Positions 8,708-14,466 of a DNA stretch of 14,466 nucleotides are shown piece by piece. Below the pieces are notes generated by a model that was given only the letters and a program-made list of their open reading frames with translations, searched no databases and was not told where the DNA came from. Origin of the DNA: Bacillota bacterium (lineage in GTDB: Bacteria > Bacillota > Clostridia > Lachnospirales > Cellulosilyticaceae); the NCBI GenBank assembly GCA_023412455.1, contig JAEYNQ010000224.1, forward strand, positions 1 to 14,466. Reading direction: 5' to 3'. How positions within the stretch are numbered: position 1 is the stretch's first letter; the number at the start of each line of letters is the position of its first letter. The translations under genes were made by a program, and so were the position numbers.

Positions 8708-8878
8708 AAAAGTAAACATCCACATAATCAGACGGGTAGAACAGAGTCTACATGTGTGTATTGTGGAGGAAAGGGTATCATTTTAAAGGGATTGAGGGTC
8801 TAAATAGCTATTTTTAGGTATTTAACTATGCATAATAAAAGCAAATGGGTAAACAATAACTTCTAAGAGGTGACCAAC

Positions 8879-9118
8879 ATGGATGATAAAAAACAAACAT
8901 TTGAAAAGATGCAAGACAAAATAGGAGACCTTACCCATAAAGTAGTGGATGGTGCAGAAGAACTGGGCTACAAGGCTTTAGATGGCATGGAGGATTTAGG
9001 CCGTAAAGCTATTGCAGGAAGTGAGCATGTGGGCATAAAAGCCATAGAAGGCGTAAAAAATGTAATGAATAAAGCTGTCCATGGGATGGAACACATGGAA
9101 GACAAAATGAAAAAATAG
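8879..9118 (+). CDS. Small hendecad-repeat protein, function unknown
   Basis: 79 aa from the ATG at 8879, which has AAGAGGTG six bases upstream; an in-frame GTG at 8870 lies inside that ribosome site and is less likely. The protein has no signal peptide, no membrane segment and no cysteine. After a charged start (MDDKKQTFEKMQ) it is built of six 11-residue units: residues 14-24, 25-35, 36-46, 47-57, 58-68 and 69-79. The consensus is roughly G-x-E-x-[LV]-G-x-K-A-[IL]-x, for example GAEELGYKALD, GMEDLGRKAIA and GSEHVGIKAIE. Such 11-mer periodicity, with small and hydrophobic positions on one face and charges on the other, is known from LEA-like and membrane- or lipid-associating amphipathic helices. 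I do not recognise the family. It lies 171 bp after uxaA and ends at a strong terminator, so it could be co-transcribed with uxaBA or have its own promoter in the gap. Confidence 0.8.
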   Translation: MDDKKQTFEKMQDKIGDLTHKVVDGAEELGYKALDGMEDLGRKAIAGSEHVGIKAIEGVKNVMNKAVHGMEHMEDKMKK

Positions 9119-9140
9119 AAAATAAAACCCAATACCACAT

Positions 9141-9187
9141 AAAAAGAGGAGGATTCTAGATATAAAAATAGAATCCTCCTCTTTTTT
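9141..9187 (+). terminator. Strong intrinsic terminator after the hendecad gene
   Basis: A perfect 18-bp stem (left arm 9141-9158, right arm 9169-9186) encloses a 10-base loop, with a GC-rich GAGGAGG/CCTCCTC core and a run of Ts at 9182-9187. The A-run at the left foot would also give a U-tract to minus-strand transcripts. It closes the unit that may begin at uxaB. Confidence 0.95.
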
Positions 9188-9332
9188 GGTTACCCTGACA
9201 AAAATAAACTTAAGTCATGCTATGCATTTGGATTAAAATAAACCAATATCTAAGGTTATTATTATAAAAAAACTCCAAAGGTAACCTCATACTATTATAA
9301 GACTAAAAAGAAGTAAGTTATCTTGTGTCGTG

Positions 9333-9360
9333 TTGTTAAAATCATTGTATCCTATATAAT
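9333..9360 (+). promoter_or_regulatory. Sigma-A promoter for the GNAT-membrane gene
   Basis: TTGTTA (9333-9338), a 16-bp spacer and a perfect TATAAT (9355-9360), 55 bp upstream of the start codon at 9416. The rest of the 228-bp gap after the terminator (9188-9332) shows nothing I can assign. Confidence 0.7.
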
Positions 9361-9415
9361 AAATATAAGAAGAAATAGCGTTTGCTAAGAAGTAAGAAGT
9401 AAGGAGGATGGAAGT

Positions 9416-10453
9416 ATGGTAACCATAAGAAAAATGAGAAGTGATGAAGCTAAAGTGGTTCAACAGGTGGGGAGAAGAGCATTTGGTGTGGTAGAAGCCC
9501 TATTTATTCCTAAGCCAAAGGAAGCTATAGTTGCTGTAGTAGAGGATAAAATTGTTGGAGGGATTATTGTAAGATATATTCTCACCAAGGATAAGAAGAT
9601 TGGTTACTTTGAGGATGCCTTTATTGACCCTGCCTATCAGGGACAGGGGATTGGGAGAAAGCTTTATAAAGAGACCACCGAGTATTTATGGTCTCAAGGT
9701 TGTGATGCCTTATCTGCTCTAGTAAAGGATGATAATGTTGGTTCTTGGCAGCTATTCTTAGACAATCGGTTTAAAAGAACAACTATTGGTGAGGGGATGC
9801 GTCAGTTAGGTTTTGTGGGTATGCTTAAACAGTACTTTATGACACCTTTTCTCATTGCAAATGGTATGGAATTTTACTTAACTGTCAAGGGGCAGGAGAC
9901 AGAAGAGAAGAAAGTAAAAACCAGTTATCAAATGAGCTTGTACTTACTTTTTAATAGTTTACTGCTGTTACCAGCCTTATATCTCAATACACAGAGCCCC
10001 ATAACCTTTATAACTGCCTATCTTACCTTGCTAGCGGGAGGAATGATAACAGGTTATCTAGGTACCTTATTCAGTAAGAGAAAGTGGAAATTTCGAGTAA
10101 ACACATGTGGTGGGGTAATGGTAGCTTTAATTAACCTAAGCGGCGTATATCCTTTGTGTGGGAATTGGTATCCTGAAGTATATGAAAATACAACGTCCTT
10201 TAAGAGAGATATGGGGTATCAAGCACTTTGTGAATGGTTATTTATTATAATCGTGACGGTGAGCTCAGACATATGGGGAAAGGATAGTCAGTACTTCCGA
10301 GACTTAGTACATATGGGAGGGATTTTCTTGATCTATCATGTCCTTAACTTTTATCCCTTTGAAATTTTTGGGGCAAAGCGCGTTTATTCCTGGAGAAAGG
10401 AAGCTTATTTTCTATTAAGCCTGATTTCCTTAGCAATAGTTTATATGTTATAA
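9416..10453 (+). CDS. GNAT acetyltransferase domain fused to a six-segment membrane domain
   Basis: 345 aa; AAGGAGG lies eight bases before the ATG. Residues 1 to about 155 form a GNAT domain (acetyl-CoA-dependent N-acetyltransferase). The start VTIRKMRSDEAK, the strand GYFEDAFIDPAY and motif A Q75-G-Q-G78-I-G80-R-K are all typical. The acceptor is unknown. From about residue 171 there are six hydrophobic segments: about 173-190, 198-219, 230-248, 271-287, 297-318 and 330-345. N311-F-Y-P314-F-E-I-F-G319-A-K-R-V resembles the NxxPxxxxDG motif of site-2 (M50) proteases, with the metal-binding Asp replaced by Gly; no HExxH is present. So the membrane half could be an inactive M50-like fold (inference). 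The gene stands alone with its own promoter, next to a PotD-like lipoprotein gene on the same strand. The GNAT call is firm, the membrane-domain call tentative. Confidence 0.8.
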   Translation: MVTIRKMRSDEAKVVQQVGRRAFGVVEALFIPKPKEAIVAVVEDKIVGGIIVRYILTKDKKIGYFEDAFIDPAYQGQGIGRKLYKETTEYLWSQGCDALSALVKDDNVGSWQLFLDNRFKRTTIGEGMRQLGFVGMLKQYFMTPFLIANGMEFYLTVKGQETEEKKVKTSYQMSLYLLFNSLLLLPALYLNTQSPITFITAYLTLLAGGMITGYLGTLFSKRKWKFRVNTCGGVMVALINLSGVYPLCGNWYPEVYENTTSFKRDMGYQALCEWLFIIIVTVSSDIWGKDSQYFRDLVHMGGIFLIYHVLNFYPFEIFGAKRVYSWRKEAYFLLSLISLAIVYML

Positions 10454-10470
10454 AAAGTAAATGAATTCTG

Positions 10471-10499
10471 TTATTATTTTAATCAAAATATGATATAGT
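10471..10499 (+). promoter_or_regulatory. Candidate promoter for the PotD-like gene
   Basis: TTATTA (10471-10476), a 17-bp spacer and TATAGT (10494-10499), 78 bp before the start codon. There is no terminator between the preceding gene and this site, so read-through is also possible. Confidence 0.4.
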
Positions 10500-10577
10500 A
10501 ATAGGGTTGGATATTATAAAATGGAGAGACAGCATAGTTTTTATGGAATTAAGGCAATGAAAGGATAGATAATCACT

Positions 10578-11627
10578 ATGAGTAAGTTGAAAAAATGTGT
10601 AGGTTTACTAAGCACACTCCTTATAGCCAGTCTGGTAACGGTAGGGTGTAATAAGAAAGGCTCGGAAATCACTTTCTTTAATTATGGAGCGAATATAGAT
10701 GACGAGACTTTGAAGGCTTTTGAAGAAGAATATGGCATAAAGGTAAAGATGGATACCTTTGATGATATGGAACATATGTATCTAAAAATTGCAGAAGGCA
10801 ATCTAAAATATGATGTTATTTTAGTATCCGATGCCTTAATGCCTGTTATGATTGAAGAAGGACTTCTACAAGAGCTTAATAAGGAACAGATTCCTAACTT
10901 ATCTCAGATGGATGAGGAATATTTAAATCTAAGTATAGATCCAGGTAACACCTATTCTGTACCTTATATGTTTGGGACTGTAGGGATTATCTATGACAAG
11001 AATCAAGTATCAAAGCGAGTAGATAGTTGGGACATATTGTGGGATGCAGACTATAAAGATAAAGTCTTTATGTTTGATACCTATAGGGATACAATTGGCG
11101 CTGCTTTAAAGAAACTCGGTTATTCTCTTAACTCAGATAACCCACAGGAGTTAGAGGAGGCAAAACAACTTTTATTGGAACAGAGACAATTGGTAGACCC
11201 TAAATATGGGGTAGATAATGGAACAAGCATGATTGCAACAGGGGAGACAGGGATCAATATGATTTGGTCAGGTGAAGGCCTTAATTTACAAGATGAGTAC
11301 CCCAATCTCGTCTATACTCTCCCTAAAGAAGGCGTAAATTTTTGGATAGATAGCTTATGTATCCCAAAGAATGCCAAAAATGTAAAAGGGGCTGAGCAAT
11401 TTATCAATTTCGTAAGTAGCAAAGAATGTGCCTTAAGAATAGCAGATGAAATCGGCTATACTACCCCTAATAAGGAAGCCAGGCTGGAGCAACCTGAGCA
11501 TGTGAGAAATAACCCCAATGCTTACATGAGTAAAGAAATGATGAAGTTAAGTGAGCTCTATAAACCTCTTCCCTTGGAGGTAAGGCAGATGTACGATAGT
11601 GTTTGGACCCAGGTGAAAGTGAATTAA
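10578..11627 (+). CDS. potD: PotD-like polyamine-binding lipoprotein
   Basis: Extracellular substrate-binding component of a polyamine ABC importer family, 349 aa, full length. The signal sequence MSKLKKCVGLLSTLLIASLV leads to C24 (TVGC), the predicted lipidated cysteine. The mature protein follows PotD closely: ITFFNYGANIDDETLKAFEE, TFDDMEHMYLKIAEG, YDVILVSDALM, SVPYMFGTVGIIYD, then MIWSG (W230) and NFWIDSLCIPKNAKN (W256, D258), and IGYTTPN near the C-terminus. W230, W256 and D258 correspond to E. coli PotD W229, W255 and D257, which bind spermidine. The first aromatic site (NWTEY in E. coli) is changed to NYGAN here, so affinity or ligand may differ. No potA, potB or potC is nearby, so it may serve transporter subunits elsewhere or act as a sensor. 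The ribosome site is weak (AAGGAT, 11-12 bases from the ATG), and an in-frame stop just upstream fixes this start. Confidence 0.88.
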   Translation: MSKLKKCVGLLSTLLIASLVTVGCNKKGSEITFFNYGANIDDETLKAFEEEYGIKVKMDTFDDMEHMYLKIAEGNLKYDVILVSDALMPVMIEEGLLQELNKEQIPNLSQMDEEYLNLSIDPGNTYSVPYMFGTVGIIYDKNQVSKRVDSWDILWDADYKDKVFMFDTYRDTIGAALKKLGYSLNSDNPQELEEAKQLLLEQRQLVDPKYGVDNGTSMIATGETGINMIWSGEGLNLQDEYPNLVYTLPKEGVNFWIDSLCIPKNAKNVKGAEQFINFVSSKECALRIADEIGYTTPNKEARLEQPEHVRNNPNAYMSKEMMKLSELYKPLPLEVRQMYDSVWTQVKVN

Positions 11628-11671
11628 TAGCATGTAAATAAATAGTATTGAAAATAAGCCATTATTTTTGG

Positions 11672-11712
11672 ATAACCTCTAGGAAACTCATTTACTAAAG
11701 GTTATTTTTTTT
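11672..11712 (+). terminator. Terminator of the PotD-like gene, overlapping the araC-type 3' end
   Basis: Stem ATAACCTCTAG (11672-11682) with CTAAAGGTTAT (11695-11705), 11 pairs with one mismatch, 12-base loop, followed by eight Ts (11705-11712). The right arm and T-run lie inside the last codons of the convergent gene. On the minus strand no U-tract follows, so it mainly serves the plus-strand gene. Confidence 0.75.
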
Positions 11713-12588
11713 GTACTCTCTGGGTGTGCAATTGAAAAAACGTTTAAAGGCTTCAGAAAAATGACTGGGGCTATCAAAGCCACATTGAGTAGAGATATGA
11801 GCAATATGGGCAGTTTTATCTTTTAAGAGTAGAGTGGCCCCCTGGGTGATGCGATATTTAATTAAGTATTGCATAGGGGAAGTTTGAATGGTACGCTTGA
11901 AGCAACGCAGAGCTTCGCGCTCGCCAATATTAGCAACCTGAGCGATTTGGCACAAGTCTAGACTTTCGCTGTAATGAGCATGAATGAAATCCAACATCTT
12001 TTTAATGCGTAGAGAGTCTATACTCGGTTCCAAGTGAGGTCGTCCTTTGCCTATTTCATATTTTTCATATAAGAAAAGACAGACTTGTGATAATTTTTCA
12101 CGTACAATAAATTCATAACCAGTGGGTTTATTTGCCATAGCTTCAAAGGCTTGGATTATAGAAGTGAGAGCTACTTGATCAACAGTGGAGTCTGTTTTAA
12201 AGACATAGGCACCAAGGGTTTCAGAGTGAGTAAGGGGGTCTATGTACCGTTGGGCAAAAATAGAGCTTTCAGAACCTGTTATAAGGGAGGGATGGAACAC
12301 TAAAGAATAAAGCTTGCACTGATTTTGAGTGAAACCATAGTGCAGAATATTAGAATTAAAGAAAAGACTTTCACCTTCATGGAGACAAAAAGTCTTATTA
12401 GGAATTTGCACTTGCAAGTTTCCAGAGGCTACATGGATAAGCTCTATTTCTTTATGCCAATGCCAAGGGAGCTCGTTTTGTAGCTCAGTAGTATAAAGTG
12501 AAGAATAAGCAGCACAGGGAAAGGTGAAGGAGCCATGGGGTGTTAATTCACGATAATCATGATTAATATTAAAAGTACAAGCTTGCAT
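11695..12588 (-). CDS. AraC-family transcriptional regulator with cupin sensor domain
   Basis: 297 aa, cytoplasmic DNA-binding regulator. The N-terminal half is a cupin-like sensor: LPWHWHKEIELIHVASGNLQ (H43, H45, E49) and LHEGESLFFNSNILHYGF are typical of AraC proteins that bind small, often sugar-like effectors. The C-terminal 100 residues form the double helix-turn-helix domain, with LDLCQIAQVANIGEREALRCF as the first and HISTQCGFDSPSHFSEAFKR as the second, ending in the family signature FNCTPREYKK. AGGAGG precedes the ATG by nine bases. It is divergent from the VOC-MFS pair across a 140-bp gap, the usual placement for a regulator of its neighbours. It converges on the PotD-like gene, whose terminator overlaps its last codons. 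Effector and exact targets are unknown. Confidence 0.93.
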   Translation of the reverse strand: MQACTFNINHDYRELTPHGSFTFPCAAYSSLYTTELQNELPWHWHKEIELIHVASGNLQVQIPNKTFCLHEGESLFFNSNILHYGFTQNQCKLYSLVFHPSLITGSESSIFAQRYIDPLTHSETLGAYVFKTDSTVDQVALTSIIQAFEAMANKPTGYEFIVREKLSQVCLFLYEKYEIGKGRPHLEPSIDSLRIKKMLDFIHAHYSESLDLCQIAQVANIGEREALRCFKRTIQTSPMQYLIKYRITQGATLLLKDKTAHIAHISTQCGFDSPSHFSEAFKRFFNCTPREYKKNNL

Positions 12589-12622
12589 AGCCTAAATCCT
12601 CCTAGTTAGTCCATTTTTTTAT

Positions 12623-12651
12623 ATTATAGGTCTGAAATCAAATTGTATCAA
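12623..12651 (-). promoter_or_regulatory. Sigma-A promoter of the AraC-type regulator
   Basis: On the minus strand, TTGATA (12651-12646), a 17-bp spacer and a perfect TATAAT (12628-12623). The start codon at 12588 follows 34 bp later. This is the best promoter in the window. It would be expected to be active without an activator, and it could be autorepressed. Confidence 0.85.
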
Positions 12652-12671
12652 GAAGTGGAAGGCGATATCCT
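12643..12671 (+). promoter_or_regulatory. Weak candidate promoter for VOC-MFS pair
   Basis: TTGTAT (12643-12648), a 17-bp spacer and TATCCT (12666-12671). Both boxes are poor matches, as expected for a promoter needing an activator such as the divergent AraC-type protein. The -35 overlaps the -35 of the opposite promoter. Confidence 0.35.
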
Positions 12672-12728
12672 TATAGTAGAAAGAATAAAAAAACCAATGG
12701 CTATAGAGTGGCTTAAGGAGGAGAAAAA

Positions 12729-13115
12729 ATGAAAGTAAGGATGGAACATGTAGCATTATTTGTGAAGGATATTGAACGAGCAAAGGCTTTTTACATCAAG
12801 TACTTTAATGCAAAAAGTAATGAGTTATATCAAAATGAAGAAGGCTTTTCAAGTTATTTTTTGACCTTTGACACGGGAGCTAGATTAGAGATAATGGCTC
12901 ATACATCGTTAGAACACAGAGAGGTGAAGGAGCGAGTTAATGGATTTAGTCATCTGGCTTTTTCAATTGGGAGTAAAGAAGAGGTCCTTAGACTTACCCA
13001 AGAGATTGTCAAGGATGGGTATAAGCTTTTAAGCTCACCTAGAGAGACAGGAGATGGTTATTTTGAAAGCTGTGTAGCTGATCCAGAGGGAAATAGGATA
13101 GAGATAACAGTATAA
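12729..13115 (+). CDS. VOC-superfamily (glyoxalase/dioxygenase fold) protein
   Basis: 128 aa, the normal size of a single-chain two-module VOC protein that acts as a dimer. Module one runs MEHVALFVKDIERAKAFYIK with LTFDTGARLEIM; module two runs GFSHLAFSIGSKEEV with DPEGNRIEITV. The four expected metal ligands are all present: H7, E54, H75 and E125, so a metal-dependent lyase, isomerase or dioxygenase is plausible. Lactoylglutathione lyase (GloA) is the usual automatic name, but nothing here proves that substrate, and many Clostridia lack glutathione. AAGGAGGAG stands just before the ATG. The gene is first in a pair with the MFS permease (45 bp gap) and divergent from the AraC-type regulator, suggesting it acts on the compound that the permease moves. 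Confidence 0.88.
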   Translation: MKVRMEHVALFVKDIERAKAFYIKYFNAKSNELYQNEEGFSSYFLTFDTGARLEIMAHTSLEHREVKERVNGFSHLAFSIGSKEEVLRLTQEIVKDGYKLLSSPRETGDGYFESCVADPEGNRIEITV

Positions 13116-13118
13116 GCA

Positions 13119-13133
13119 ATGAGAGATTCTCAT
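13119..13133 (+). repeat. Short hairpin between VOC and MFS genes
   Basis: ATGAGA-GAT-TCTCAT, six pairs with a three-base loop, four bases after the VOC stop. No T-run follows, so it is not a terminator. It might affect mRNA processing or could be chance. Confidence 0.3.
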
Positions 13134-13160
13134 AAGATAAAATAGGGGGATTTTAAAAAC

Positions 13161-14345
13161 ATGAAAAATTACACGCATACACTTGTGGCAAGCTTTATAG
13201 GCTATATTACTCAGGCTATTATCAATAATTTTGTACCTTTACTTTTTTTGACCTTTCAAAGTACATATGACATTTCCCTTAGCAAAATTACTTTACTGGT
13301 GACCATTAATTTTGGAGTCCAATTGTTAGTGGACTTACTGGCCGCCCATTATGTGGACAAGATAGGCTATCGCAGAGCTATAATAGCCGCCCATATCTTT
13401 GCAGCAGCAGGGCTAGCGGGCTTAGGCTTTTTACCAGAACTTTTTAGTGATCCTTATGTGGGGATTTTATTAGCTATAGGTTTATATGCAGTGGGAGGAG
13501 GGATTATAGAAGTCCTTATTAGTCCTATTGTGGAGGCTTGTCCCACTAGCAAAAAAGCTGCAGCAATGAGCTTGTTACATTCCTTTTATTGTTGGGGGCA
13601 TATGTTAGTAATTATCGTTTCCACCCTTTTCTTTGTAACCTTTGGAATAGGGAGCTGGCGTATATTAGCAGTTATTTGGGCTATTATTCCACTTTTAAAT
13701 GCTTTGTATTTTACACAGGTGCCGATCAATACCCTTCATGAAGAAGGAAAAAGCTTTTCCATTAAAGAGCTTTTCTCCATGAAGCTTTTTTGGATTTTTA
13801 TTGTGTTAATGGTTTGTGCAGGAGCATCTGAGCAAGCTATGAGTCAATGGGCTTCAGCCTTTGCAGAAATGGGGCTTCAGGTTTCTAAGACAGTAGGGGA
13901 TTTGGCAGGACCCTGTTTCTTTGCTGCAACCATGGGTATTGCAAGAGTCCTTTATTCTAGGTTTAGCGAAAGGATAGCGCTGCAGCATGTACTGCTGGGG
14001 AGTAGCTTATTGTGTATAAGCAGTTATTTGCTGGCTGTTTTTTCGCCTTATGCTCTACTGAGCCTTATAGGATGTGGTTTATGTGGCTTATCAGTAGGTA
14101 TAATGTGGCCAGGTACCTTTAGTCTAGCCAGTGAAAAGTGCCCTAGAGGTGGGACAGCTATGTTTGCTTTCTTTGCATTAGCAGGAGACTTAGGCTGTTC
14201 AGCAGGTCCTACTACTGTAGGGCTGGTATCTAGCGCAATGGGTGGCAGTATTAAAGCAGGTTTATTGATAGCCATAGTCTTTCCTGTGATGTTAATTATC
14301 GGGCTATTAGCTTGCCAAAGAGTCACAAAACAATACAAACAATGA
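13161..14345 (+). CDS. MFS permease, fucose-permease-like (FHS) group
   Basis: 394 aa integral membrane transporter with about 12 hydrophobic segments and a short cytoplasmic linker at about residues 190-205 (TLHEEGKSFSIKEL) between the two halves. Motif A appears as D66-K-I-G-Y-R-R72 after TM2. GGGIIEVLISPIVEACP and GASEQAMSQWASAF (E224, W230) resemble the conserved segments of the fucose/hexose:H+ symporter group, so a sugar or sugar-derivative substrate is likely but unproven; export cannot be excluded. AGGGGGA precedes the ATG by about ten bases. It follows the VOC gene by 45 bp in what looks like one transcript and ends before two consecutive terminators. Regulation by the divergent AraC-type gene is inferred from position. 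Confidence 0.9.
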   Translation: MKNYTHTLVASFIGYITQAIINNFVPLLFLTFQSTYDISLSKITLLVTINFGVQLLVDLLAAHYVDKIGYRRAIIAAHIFAAAGLAGLGFLPELFSDPYVGILLAIGLYAVGGGIIEVLISPIVEACPTSKKAAAMSLLHSFYCWGHMLVIIVSTLFFVTFGIGSWRILAVIWAIIPLLNALYFTQVPINTLHEEGKSFSIKELFSMKLFWIFIVLMVCAGASEQAMSQWASAFAEMGLQVSKTVGDLAGPCFFAATMGIARVLYSRFSERIALQHVLLGSSLLCISSYLLAVFSPYALLSLIGCGLCGLSVGIMWPGTFSLASEKCPRGGTAMFAFFALAGDLGCSAGPTTVGLVSSAMGGSIKAGLLIAIVFPVMLIIGLLACQRVTKQYKQ

Positions 14346-14354
14346 GGTAAAAAT

Positions 14355-14409
14355 AAGGCATTGAGTAGGGTAGCTCTTTTTTTACAGGAGCCCTACTCAA
14401 TGCCTTTTT
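14355..14409 (+). terminator. First of two tandem terminators after the MFS gene
   Basis: Perfect 16-bp stem (14355-14370 with 14391-14406). It is extended inward by GCTC/GAGC across a two-base bulge, with an 11-base loop and five Ts at 14405-14409. Confidence 0.95.
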
Positions 14410-14412
14410 GTT

Positions 14413-14453
14413 AACCTTTAACTGTTAGAGATAGAGCAGTTAAGGGTTTTTTT
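14413..14453 (+). terminator. Second tandem terminator
   Basis: Stem AACCTTTAACTG (14413-14424) with CAGTTAAGGGTT (14437-14448), 12 pairs including one G-U, a 12-base loop, then seven Ts (14447-14453). It begins only four bases after the first terminator's T-run, in the same orientation. Confidence 0.9.
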
Positions 14454-14466
14454 GTATGCTGGAAAA

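Noticed and set aside
8721..8756. Split dyad CACAT / GTAGA pairing with TCTACATGTG after uxaA
   Set aside because: Only 5+5 pairs with a 10-base bulge and no T-run; not a terminator and not clearly an operator.
9188..9287. GGTTACC and its complement GGTAACC flanking about 85 bp downstream of the terminator
   Set aside because: Only 7 bp matched, with diverging flanks; no coding content or target duplication that would indicate a mobile element.
10521..10568. 15-aa ORF (MERQHSFYGIKAMKG) ending 9 bp before the PotD-like gene, possible leader peptide
   Set aside because: Only a weak ribosome site, no attenuator structure, and no codon run suggesting regulation.
14048..14338. 96-codon minus-strand ORF inside the MFS gene
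   Set aside because: Antisense to transmembrane codons; Pro/Ala/Lys-rich translation typical of a shadow frame.

Overview
The window looks like chromosome from a low-G+C Firmicute, most likely a Clostridia/Lachnospirales-type bacterium. The grounds are AT-rich intergenic DNA, strong AGGAGG-type ribosome binding sites, TTGNNN/TATAAT promoters, compact hairpin-plus-U-tract terminators and lipoprotein signal sequences. The organism cannot be named from the sequence alone. No IS element, phage gene, tRNA, rRNA or CRISPR array is visible.

Layout. (1) Positions 1-5254, minus strand: a three-gene efflux operon read in the order TolC-like protein, lipoprotein membrane-fusion protein, RND permease. 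The permease runs off the left edge. The TolC-like protein appears to lack the two beta-hairpins that build the outer-membrane barrel, which fits a single-membrane host. (2) 5255-5727: a 473-bp AT-rich divergent intergenic region with an 11-bp perfect inverted repeat and a weak cre-like half-site. (3) 5728-8707, plus strand: uxaB and uxaA, which turn tagaturonate into altronate and then 2-keto-3-deoxygluconate in galacturonate catabolism. (4) 8879-9118: a small protein made almost wholly of 11-residue repeats, followed by a near-perfect terminator. (5) 9416-10453: an acetyltransferase (GNAT) domain fused to a six-segment membrane domain that may be a degenerate site-2-protease fold. (6) 10578-11627: a lone PotD-like polyamine-binding lipoprotein, convergent with the next gene. 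(7) 11695-12588, minus strand: an AraC-family regulator with a very good sigma-A promoter. It is divergent from (8) a VOC (glyoxalase-fold) protein and an MFS permease, 12729-14345, closed by two tandem terminators.

How they work together. The efflux genes form a clear transport operon. uxaB-uxaA are consecutive steps of pectin-sugar breakdown and are almost overlapping; uxaC, the kinase and aldolase, and a uronate transporter are not in this window. The AraC/VOC/MFS group looks like a self-contained regulator-enzyme-transporter unit of unknown substrate. The most unusual items are the barrel-less TolC-like protein, the GNAT-membrane fusion and the hendecad-repeat protein. I see no clear defence system or other wholly new multi-gene system.
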